Assembly: GCF_000247695.1 (NCBI RefSeq)
Contig: NW_004624784.1
Span: 12,166,813 to 12,230,812, forward strand
DNA: 64,000 bases
From: Heterocephalus glaber
Taxonomy: Eukaryota > Chordata > Mammalia > Rodentia > Bathyergidae
Direction of reading: 5' to 3'
Positions 11,844-23,800 of this stretch are shown here, one piece after another. A model generated the notes under the pieces. It was not told where the DNA came from and made no database searches. It saw only the letters and a list, made by a program, of their open reading frames with translations. Numbering within the stretch: the first letter of the stretch is position 1; each line of letters starts with the position of its first letter. Position numbers and translations under genes: made by a program.

Positions 11844-14800
11844 CTACATGTCCTCAACACTCCACTTGTAGGCAAGTTCCTCCACTGCCTTTTTGCTGGC
11901 AAGCCTGGCAAAGCGCTTCTGTTCAAATCCATTGGATCTGTAATCAAAGGTGACATAATTATCAGTTAGAACCCTCTGCATTGCATATTTGTTTTAAAAG
12001 AAAGAGAACAGTTCATAATCATTAGGGAGAAAAGTAAGACATATTTCAGGTATATGCAAATAGAATCCAAGAGTCAAAATACGTAATTTATCCTTTTCTT
12101 AGTCCTTTTCTGGACCCTTTTCTCACTGTTTGACAACTACTCAAACCCTTCCCACTCTCTAAAGGTCCAACTCACTCTTAGCTGATGTCCACATCTTATA
12201 TTTATCCATTCATTAAACAAATATTTACTGAATTCTCGGTGGACATTAGGCATTGTGGTAGACACTGTAGGAAAATTAGTATGACACAGTGCCTGTCCTG
12301 ATGAACTCACAGTAAGTAGAGATGTTAAGACAGACATTTAAATAAAACAAAAAGCATAATCTGTGGTAGAAATACGTATAGGGTACCACAGAAACAGAAT
12401 GGGGACTTCACTCAGCTTAAGGGAGGAATGGTAAAAAGATGGCATGAGGTATGGACCAAGAATGGTCAGTAGAGAATTCACAGGAGCGGCCCCTAAGCTA
12501 AGTCTGAAACAAGAATGATTTAATCAAAGGGATGCAGGTAAGAAGCAGGGGACATCAGGGTCAGGAGGTCATTTCAGGTCAAGGCACAGCACAAAGGACA
12601 AAAACAAAGGCACAGAAATAAGTTATTCTAGTACTTTCAAGGAACCAAAGGCAAACTACAGACTGAAGTATGACAAATGAAGTGGTCATGAGTCAAAGCT
12701 GGAGAGGCCAAACCATAATGAGCTTTGTAGAACATGGTAAAAAGTTAGATTTCATCCATAAAGGATGGGTTTAAAGCAGGAGCATAAACTGCATTTCAAA
12801 GAGATTACTCTGGAAGAAAGTCTCTGCAATGCCCTTGGCAACAGATGGTAAAGGAAGGACAGCAAGAGGGATAACACAATAGGCAAAACTAGTAGGATTT
12901 ACTGAATGATTAGACAGAAGGAAAAAGGAGAAAGTAAGTTTGCCTCACTGGTTAATAATTTGAGTGACCATGTGAATGAGACTGCCACCAGGCAGGCTAG
13001 AGAGCAAAAAAGCAGCAGTAGACTTACAGCAGCAGAAGCTGTTTTGAAGGCAGTTTTGTATATGTTATATTTTAGGTGTCAAAAGTGCATATGAAGAGAG
13101 AAATCCATTATGGAGCTAGATGCTCTAAAATGAGCTGGAAATACAGACTCGGAATCAGGTATATAGAGATGGTGTTAAAGGTCTGACTAGACAAGACTCA
13201 GCCAGAGAGAGTACAGTCCATTGAATGAGAATGACAAGAGGTTTTGGAGAGAGCCCTGAGAAACATTTAAGGGGGCCAAGAAGAAATGATAAAAGAAAAG
13301 AACCAAGAGTAGGGTGTCATGAAGCCAATACAAGGGTGAGCTTCAAGGAGGTAGTAAGTGGACCTCAAACCCCTTCCAACTACTATGCGTTATCTAAAGT
13401 CCTTCCCCTTTTTTAAGTCCTGGGAATCAAATCCAGTACCTCAAGTTTGGTAAATATGTGCCTACCAGTGAGCCTTGTCCCTAGGCCCTTGTTATTTAAA
13501 CTTCTTGAAAGAGCCTACATTCACTGTCTCCATTTCCTCATGTTTTATTCACTCTTTAATACAAAGAATGTGACTTTTTTTTTAAATTGTGCCGTAGAGC
13601 TAGCTCTCTTTCAGGTCATTAGTGATATTCCTTGTTGCCAAATCCAACAATTCTTCCCTTTTTCTCAAACTAGTCACCAGGTTCTACCATCTTCTTCCCT
13701 AACCACTGCTCTACTTCCTCCTCTCTCCACCCTTATCACAGTCAGACCATCATCATTGTATCTGGTCTATTTGGTGCCTTTCAAATACTCCACAATATTG
13801 CCATAATGATTTGTCTATCTAAAATACAGGAGCTGCTTTTTTTTTTCTTTTGGTACCAGGGATCAAACTTAGGACCTTGCGTTTGCAAGGCAGGCGGTGG
13901 AACCACTGAGCTAAATCCCCGGCCCTAGGAGCTGCTTTTAATACTGAAATGGCTTCCCTCGCCTCTAGGGCACGGACCACATTCCTCAAAAAAGCTCCCA
14001 AGGCGTTTTGTGACTAGAACTCTGTCAAACTCTCTAGTCCATCTCATACAACTCTATCTCACACTTTATGCTATCCAACAAAAGCAAATTGTTTATGACC
14101 CCACCCCATCCTATAACACATGGTATTCCATATTCTATGACTTAGCACAAACAAGACCCTTTTCCCTTAATATCGTTCCTTTCTCTTGGCTGGTTACTGA
14201 TATCCTGTAAGATTCAAATCCTCTAGGAAGAATTCTCAAACCACATCCTCGCTCTTCAATGCTGAATTTACTCTCCTGTTGTGTTCCCAAAGCATGTGAA
14301 AATTTTCTATGGTAACACTAACCAAGTAGCCTTGAAATTATCTGTCTGCTCATATAGATAGAAAGTGAGCTCCTAGACTTGGGGTCTGTCCCTCACTCAA
14401 TGTGAAATCTTTGGCACCCAGTACATAGCTGTTTAAAGTTAAAACATGTATGTTGGGAAAAAAAAGTTATGTTAAGGACTTTCCTAAGAAATACATGGAG
14501 TGACTAATGGAAGACTTTAAGAAAAAGGAAAGCTTATTATAAATGGCACCATCTCCAACCTTAGAAACATGCATATTATTCAGGAGCATCAAGGAAACCA
14601 GTTTTTTACTTTGGGAAATAAATACTTAAAAGAATCAACCTTAATATGACCACCCAAAGGAAGGCAAAGATATCTGCTCTTATTGGCAGCTAATGCAACA
14701 GGGCAAGAAAATAAAACAAAAGGCATCCACAATGAAAGTAAAATTATTTGTATTTGTAGATGGTATAATCCTCTAAATATAAAATTTAATAGGATCTATA

Positions 14801-17800
14801 AAAAGAGATATTGTAAGGCTGGGAATTTAGCTCAGTGGTTCCACTACCTGCTTTGCAAGTGCAAGGACCCGAGTTCGATCCCCAGTACCAAAAGAAAAAG
14901 AGATATTGTACAAAGTGAGCTTTATTACCGGTATAAGGAAACAATATTTGTTGCCAAGAATAAAGTTTAAGCTTTCAAGTGTAAATTAGAATTCTGAAGA
15001 ATTGTATGCATCACCATGAATTTGTTAGCTTTCCATTATTTAAAGACTTCTGTGATAAAGCCTGAGACAATGCTACCAAAAGCAATTTTTTTTTTTTGGT
15101 ACCAGGGATCGAACTTGGGTCCTTGTGCTTGCGAGGCAAGCGGCGGAACCACTGAGCTAAATCCCCAGCCCAACAATTTTTTGATATTATATAAAGTATA
15201 CCAATATTTGGAAAGTCTGAAAAACTCAACAAACCAACATGTTACAGATGATTGATGCATGGTATTATAAAATTATGCATGGGTATAAGATTCAAAGTAT
15301 AAAGCTGTATAAAAAATTCTTTGATATGCTTTAACTAACCTGAAAGGAACTAGCACTTGAGTTTTTGTATTGTACTTTCTTTTTCTACTACCTATATATA
15401 AGGCAGAATTTTCTTTCGACAGTTCAGCTAAATAATATTTCACAATGGACATATGCAAAATCCAGCTACTACTAACCTAAACATTAATGAGATAGACACG
15501 CAAAAATGAAAATCAACATCATCCTTCTATTAACATAGTAACATGTAATGGCTCTATTACTTTATAGAGCAAATTAATACTTTTTAAACATATTGGTTTA
15601 ATTTCTATTATGGTAAATATCAATAGATATATGCCACATAAATAAAAGGTTTATGGAGTAGTCAATCATTTTTAAAATGCAAAAGGATCCTGAGATTAAA
15701 AAATTTGGGAATCACTGTGCTAGATGTAAGAACAATGTTCTTTAGTAGGCAAAAGGAGATGAGACCCACTATGTATGTAGAAGGACTGACATTAAGTAGG
15801 AGCAAATATAGTTCATCCATCATAACAGACAGGAAGTTAAGAGTATATAGGTGCAGATGCTGGTAGGTGAATAGATGGGGTGGTAGGAATCTTTGAGACA
15901 TTACCGGAGACTTACTCCTAAGACTGAAGAGAACTATGGTTCAAGCACATTTTAAAGATATAACAAACAGAAGTCTCCAGATCACAACCAATCACTCAAC
16001 TTCTCCAAACTTTAGAAAATATTAAAAATGACCAATGTCTAACACAAAGGGTGTCCCATCTGGACCACATCAGTTGTTTATCTAGAGTAGTGGTGGCAAA
16101 CCTACGGCACAAGTGCTGCAGTGGGCTGTTTGTATCATCAAAAGCTCTAAAAGGTTCATTATCACTAGCCTAGAGCTTTAAAAAACATTCTGAAAAGGAA
16201 ACAAAGAGGAGAAAGAAAAGAAAAGAAAAGAAAAAGCATACTATTCACCTTGTGATTACAGCAGAGAATGAGTGTAGTTTAAGAATGGTAGTGAAGGTTA
16301 GGGTGAGAAGAAAGTGGGCAGAAAAAAATGAAGGAAATAGTCTTACCTATCCACTCCATCCCAGCGATATCCAGGCCAGATATTGAATCTGTTTGGCGGT
16401 GGCGCTGGTCCACTGTATCGAGGTCTCACTAATGAGAGGAATGAAAAAGTTACTTATGTAATTTAATTCTGAGATGGATGGCGATGGGGGAAAATTTTTC
16501 TATGTCTTACCCTGAAAGAATGGCCACCATCAAGAAATCAAATAATAATAAATGTAGGCAAGGCTGCAGGGAAAAAAGGAACCAGTCTACATTGTTGGTG
16601 GGAATGTAAACTAGCACAACCACTATGGAGATCAGTATGGAGATTCCTCAAAAAACTAAAACTAGAAATTCCATTTGACCTAGCTATTCCTCTTCTATAT
16701 ATCTTCCTGAAAGAGTTAAAGACATCAAATTACAGCAATACATACATAGCCATGTTTATCACAGCACTATTCATAATAGCTAAATCTTGGAAGCGGCCTC
16801 TATGTCCATCAACAAATGAAAGGATAAAGAAAATGAGGTCTTTACACACAATGGAGCATTACTCTGTCACAAAGAAGGTAAAGTTCAGTCATTTTTTTAT
16901 CTTTTGGTACCGGGGATTGAACTTGGGACCTTGCACTTGCAAGGCAGGCGACAGAACCTCTGAGCTAAATCCCCGGCCCAGTTCAGTCATTTTTAAGAAA
17001 ATGGATACACCCTGAGACCATGTTAAGTGAAATAATCAGACACATAAGCTTAAATATCACATGGTTTCTCTTATATAAGAAACCTAAATTATAAATAAAG
17101 AGCAAAACAAAAGATAGGTAATAGGAAGTAGAGAGATAGATCTTTCTCAAATGGAAAGGGCAACAAGAGATGGAGGGAGGAGGGAGGGAGGGGAGGGAAA
17201 GGGTACGAAAAAAGAAATTACGATGTGTTATGCACATGTACCGACTTCACACAAGGAATGTAAACATTACACACTGCAAACACATACTCATAAAAAAGAA
17301 GAAATCCCTACCAGTTGAACTCAAACTCCAGACAAATACAAAGAATTTTAAATTGTATAGGAGAGGGCCAGGGATTTAGCACAGTGGTTTTGCCGCCTGC
17401 TGCGCAAGCGCAAGGACCCAAGTTCGATCCCTAGTACCAAAAAAAAAAAAATTGTATAGGAAAACCCTCTTTGCATACAGCTATGTAGAGGAACCCCAAT
17501 AATTCTCTCTTCACTAAGCCAGCTCCAGCTCTGAGGGTTCCTAGACTCACCTTTCTTATTCTTGTTCTCCTTGGCCTTATTTTTCTTGATGAAGTTGGCC
17601 ATGGGGTCTCCCTCTCTTTCTTGTTCTCTCAGCATCCGATCCAGATCTTCATCATCAATATAGCGGGCCAGAGGCTTCTGCATCTCCTTCACTGCATCCT
17701 CCACATTTTGTTGCTGTTGCCGGCTCTGGGCAAGCCTGGGCAGGAAAAAATCATTCTTTTAATATTTCCACTCCTACATGGAGATGGACCACAATGCCAT

Positions 17801-20800
17801 ATTCAAAGACCCTCCTCCTGGCAGTGGCCAGTGCCAAATATTTTCTTTCTGGTACCAGGGATCGAACTCAGGTCCTTGTGCTTGCGAGGCAGGCAGTGGA
17901 ACCACTGAGCTAAATCCCCGGCCCTAGTGCCAAATATTAAAAAGGGTAAAATGGACCAGGTATTTAACTCAGTGCCACCGCACTTGCCTTGCAAGCTCAA
18001 GATCCTGAGTTCAATCCCTGGTACCAAAAAAAAAAAGTAAAATCCTCAGAATGTCAACTGCAAGTACAGAATCTATCAGTGTTGGAAAAGCGATTCAGCA
18101 TACTGAATGTCCATTCCGGATAACTAAGCTTTGAAGAAAAGCAGAGAAACAACATGCTCCAGGCACTGCCATCTTGCTTTCACTTTCAGTGATGCCCTTA
18201 CCCTTTGCCCCACTGGGCATACAGCTCTTCTCGTTCTGAGTCCTTCTCTGCTTTTCTCTTTTGCTCTAGACGTTCCAGTTTCAAATTCCTCTTACGACCA
18301 GACTTGTCACGAAACACAGTTTCAGCAAACTGGAATTCGGCTGTGAAAGAAGAACTCTTTTTAAGATAAATGTCTGAGATCAAAATCAGAAATAATATTC
18401 TAACAAATGAAATCAACTGCTTGGGATTTTGATGCTGGATAAGAACATCTGCAGCCAGACCACAAGTAGTTCCCACTAACATATAGGTGTATATTGAGAA
18501 TGGGCCTAAGAACTGACATTTTTCAAGAGGGAAACACTTGAATATCCTGAAAGGTTAAAATGATGCATAAAAACCAGAGCTGGGATCTGATAGCAATTAA
18601 AAATTTAAATTATCAGGTATAACAAGCTATCTTAAAAAGAAAAAAAGCTACACGAGCCTAGACTGCACCCTGCACTTTCATTTTTACCTTCAAACGCCAT
18701 GTTTTCTTGATCCCGTTTTTTGAGCTCCTGCTGTTCTTGCTGTATGTCAGTTAACACCAACCCAGTTTTAGCCCCAGAATACATGTGCGCAGCCTGTGCA
18801 ATGGAAAAGGAGTATCCAACATCAGTAAGACAATACAGCAATAGGCTCCATGGGTCTACACAGTTAGTTGCATTTTTGTCTACAACAACCACACCAAAGA
18901 CACTAGCTTTTATTCTCCTTACTGACCACAAGATTTACAACATAGAAAAAAAGAAACAAAATCTAATTTCATAAAAAATTTAATAGTACTATCAACTTTA
19001 GGAGTACACAGAAGCGCATACCAATAATTCATTAAAGAGAGAGCTAAGCACTTACATTTCTGACTTTTCATATGTAAAGTGCACACGTGAAGACTCACTC
19101 ACTCAGATCATCTGATGAGAAACCTGTATCAAGCTCTGGGCCACCCATTAGAGACCCAGTATATAAAATATTCCATTTAAAGTACAAATTTAAGCAAACC
19201 TAAGATCCTCAAATTGTGGATATGTAATAAGGACAATAATAGAAGACATAAGCACATGAAAACTTTCCACAAATCTACACTTTGTATCAAGATAGCCAAT
19301 AAACCCCAAACCACAGACGGAGTATATATTAAACTGTCAAGGGGTCCAGTTAAAATAGGGACCTTACTCTTCTTCAAAGAGGTTCAAGGACAGGGTGGTC
19401 TGTCCTGCCAGGATCAATCTTCTCCAAACCCTTCTGCAGAAAAGACTCACCTGAGAAGTCTGCCTTGGAGAGAAACACGTGCATTACAGGCTCTATTGTT
19501 CTTACCCAACTCACGAGTGAGACTCCTTTACTACTGCTAGTGTTCTTTACAATGTAATCACTGTACTCTGAGTTCATGTGTGTTTCTCTTTTGCTAATTC
19601 ATCAAACTTTATCCCAGATTTAAAACAAAACAAAATATTGACGCTCCACACAATATAATTTGCAAAAGTGATTTTATATTTTAAGTTCCTCTCCTTAAGC
19701 TCTAGATATAGAAACCAGTAGTTCAATTTATAATAAATTTATAATAATAAATCATTAATACCAAATCCTTGCTTTGTCTCAGACACTGTGCTGTGAGTTT
19801 TAATTACACTAATTCATACTGCATTCTCACAAAAGCCTTACACTGTAAAATAGAAACTAGCATTCTTCACATTTTACAGATGAACAAGCTGAGCCTTAGA
19901 GATATCAAGTATCTTGCCTAAATCTCACAGATAGTAGCAGAAGTAGGATTCAAATTTGCGTTTGGTTCAGGACTGTGCTCCTAACCCCACTCTGCAAAGG
20001 AAAGCCGTCAGTTCTTAAAAAAACAAGTTTTCGGGCCGGGGATTTAGCTCAGTGGTTCCGCTGGCTGCCTTGCAAGCACAAGGTCCCAAGTTCGATCCCC
20101 GGTACCAAAAAACAAACAAACAAACAAAAAAATAAGTTTTCCTCCAATGATAATGCATGCCTGTGTGTACAACAGGATAATTCAAAATCTTGGAAGCAGC
20201 CTATCTGTCCATCGAAGGATGAATGGATAAAGAAAATGTGGTATTTATAAACAATCAAGTGCTACTCTACCATGAAGAAGGATAAATGTAAGTCACTTGT
20301 AAGAAAATGGATGTAGGGCCAGGGATTTAGCTCAGTAGCGCCACGCCTGCCTGGCCTGCCTCGCCTGCCTTGCAAGAGCAAAGTCGTGAGTTTGATAACC
20401 AGTACTGGAAAAAAAAGAAAATGGATGTACCTTGAGACAGTAATGTTAAGTGAAATAAATCAGACACACAAGCTTAAATGTTACATGTTTTTTCTTATAT
20501 GAGAAACCCAAAATATAAATAAAGAGCAAAATAAAAGGTAATAGGGAGACAGATCTTTTCAAATGGGAATGGGATCAAGAGATGGAGGGAAGAGGGAAAG
20601 AAAGGGGATGAAAAAAGAATTCAGATGTGTTATGTACAACTCCCCAAAAGGAATGCAATCATTATGTAATGCAAATGTATGTTAATTTTTTTTAAAACCC
20701 ACAAGTTTTTCTGGATATATTAAAATGAGATTAGTGGAATTATGAAGTTGTAAGACAGAACCTCTTATGAAATCTGGTACAGGTTGAGCATCCCTAATCC

Positions 20801-23800
20801 AAGTCTGAATTCTGAAATTCTCCAAAATCCAAAATTTTCTGAGCATCATGTTAGTGTTCAAAAAGTTTTCAATAATCAGACATACAAGCTTAAATATCAC
20901 GATTTTGCTGATATGAGAAACCCAAAGTATAAATAAAGAGCACAATAAAAGATAATAGGAAATAGGGAGATAGATCTTTTTTGGAAAAGGGAAGAAGGCC
21001 AAGAGATGGTGGAGGGGGAAGGAGATGAAAAAAGAATTAAGAGGTGTTCTCTACATACTAACGCCTCACAATGAATGTAATCAATTTCAGATTTTTGTAT
21101 GCACATATTCCAAAATCCAAAAAACTCCAAAATCTAAAACAAGTCTGGGGCTGGGAATGTAGCTCGGCGGCATGGCACCCGCCTGGTAAGTGTGAGGCCC
21201 TGAGTTCAATTCCCAGTACCAATCAATCAGTCAATAAATTAATCAACCAACCAATCAATCAATAAAACAAGTCCACTCCCAAGCATTTTGAATAAGGGAT
21301 ATTCGATCTGCATTTAGAAGTCCATCTAATTTGAGTTATAGCCAGTCCTGCCTTTATAGAGACAGTTCCAAAAGTCCTTTTAACTAAGATTTATTGTACT
21401 AGTGAGAGCTACTTCCTGCTCCTCTGGCCTGATTCTCAGGGATTTATATAAAGCTAAAAAGTAGGAGTCATTCTAAGAGAAGGAAATGCCTCCCAGATAT
21501 CTGTACCTTCTTTCCAGGAGGCTGACTCCTTCGAGGTGGAGACAGATCAGAATCCGAAGATTTGGTCCTCTGTTTCCTCCTTGGTGGAGAGAGGTCAGAA
21601 TCAGAGCTCTGGCGTCTTGGTCTATTCCTTGGAGGTGACAGATCTGAATCAGAATCCTGGTGCCCTGGACTCCGTTTATGCCGTGGAGGTGAAAGATCTG
21701 AATCAGAAGCTTTCCTGTAGTCACCTGGGGAGAAAGAAGAGTTCATCATGTGACACTGATGTCTCCTAGGTGAAAGGCCTGTAAGACTTATCCTATGGCT
21801 GGGAGAAGAGCCTAGAAATTAAAGAATAAATGAGGGCTGGGTGAAATAGCTCACTGGTATAGTGCTTGCCTAGCAAGTATGAGACCTTGGTTCAATCCCC
21901 AACACTGTAAAAAAATTAATTAACTAATCTCCTTAGAACTTTCCAAGTAAGTTAGCACATTTGTTTAATCTTCTTGTGAAAAACAATAACTAACCTGAAC
22001 ACAAGTATGGATGACACAAGAGAACAAAATCAGATTCAACTTTTACACCATAGGCAGGATATGGAGGTTCTATTCCCACAGGACTAATGAATGCATGAGA
22101 TATCAACACACTAATCTATGTATAGTTACTTCCTCCCCTCCAGGCCAATAAAATAGGCAAAACAACTTGAAGCAAGCCCTCTGAACTGTGGTACAAGTCA
22201 GAAACACCTAGAATGCTGTATATTCTGATGTCCTTAAACAAGATAACAAAGTATTTTAATTTAAAATTAAGAGTGCCTAGGAACAAAAGATGAAGTAAAA
22301 TATTTCTTTTCGTAGGCCTAAATTCTAGATAAAAGGATCACAAGGGGCCAGGGATTTAGTTCAGTGGTTCAGTTGCCTGCCTCACAAGCAGAAGACCCAA
22401 GTTCAATCCCTGGTACCAAAAAAAAAAAGGATCACAAATCACCTCTCAAAAACCAATATGCAATATGCATTAACAGTCTCAAAAACATCCATACCTTCTA
22501 AGCTAATAAATCAACTTCTTAGCTTTCTAGGAAACCCACCTATAAGTAAAATTTCCAAGTAATCTTTAAAGAAGCAGAAAAGGAAATAACCCAAAATAGG
22601 GACAACAGTTTATATATAAGACTATTCACTAAAAGAATTAAAAACAAAAGCTCAGAAATAATCAAAAACATGTAATAGGGAAATGACTGAGGAAATCTTA
22701 ATAACCTAATGTCATTAAAACTTATACTAACATAGAGATGTTTTAGACCTGAAAATTATGTTAAGAGGACAGGAAAGATCACACGTGATAACTTATGTTC
22801 GGCACAGTCAGGAATCAACTCTATCAAGAGCACATAATAGGGCTGGGGATTTAGCTCAGTGGTTTCGCCACCTGCTGTGCAAGTGCAAGGATCCAAGTTC
22901 AATCCCCAGTACCAAAAAAAAAAAAAAAGGTGAAATTTTAATTAAACTAAAAGACACATTGCCATACTCTCTCAAAATACTCCCCCTTGCTTCAAACACA
23001 TTCACCCCATCATTCTTGTCACTTGATGAAGCAGTTCTAGAAGTCTTCTTTCATGAGTGTCTTTAGTTGCCTGTCATGGCTGCCTCAATGTCCTGAACTA
23101 ATTCAAAATGTTTACCTTTCATGGTAATTTTGACTTTGGGGAACAGCCAGAAGTTGCACAGTGCCAAGGAAGGGACAAGAAAAAAAAGAGAGAATAGAAG
23201 GAAAAAAATGGAAACAAAGGGGAGGGAAATGGAAAAAAAAGAAGCAAGATATATCATGTATAGGTACAGATTCCCTATGATGTATGTTATCATTATGTAT
23301 ATCTAAAATGTACCAATAAAAATTTTTTAAAAAGAATAACAGAAAAGAAGTTGCACAGTGCCAGAGCCAATGAATAAGGTGGATGAGGACACACCACAAT
23401 GTTTTTATTTGACAGAAATTGCCATAAACAATTTGAATTGATTCAAGATGTCAAAACAGCCATAAGATACAAAAGGAAAAAAAAAGATACAAAAGATTCT
23501 GAAAACTTCTTCAGAAAGTGGCAAGAAATATAGGATAAGTATGCTATATTTCTTTTTTTTTTTTTTTTGGTACCAGGGATCAAACTCGGGTCCTTGAGCT
23601 TGCGCAGCAGGCGACGAAACCACTGAGCTAAATCCCTGGCAAGTGTGTTATATTTCAATTCCCTCTTGTAGTATATGTTTATATGGGGTAGGGACACTAA
23701 ATACATACATATAAAAACTTTCTACCCTGCCATTGTAGTTTTTAAACTCTCCTGAGTCCAGCCTCTCACTTTACAAAACGTTTCCAAAGAAACTCATTCT

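Larger units (their letters stand above)
20773..21320. mobile_element. Non-autonomous DNA transposon with nested L1 and SINE
   Basis: The left end CAGGTTGAGCATCCCTAATCC and the right end near 21295-21315 (AATAAGGGATATTCGATCTG) form a terminal inverted repeat of the type seen in old mammalian Tc1/mariner- or Tigger-like elements. An L1 3' tail (20872-21085) and an ID SINE (21147-21263) lie inside it. Family assignment is from memory. Confidence 0.5.
22938..23720. mobile_element. Mariner-family foldback remnant in BUD13 intron 4
   Basis: The left arm (22938-23420, minus strand) decodes to the C-terminal part of a mariner transposase: remnants of the HPPYSPDLAPCDFWLFP block, a [14 protein letters not shown] stretch, and the GEYFE-type end. 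From about 23426 the same transposase segment appears in plus orientation ([14 protein letters not shown], then a [12 protein letters not shown] stretch), interrupted by an ID SINE. The frames are broken. The two arms form an inverted pair. Confidence 0.7.
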
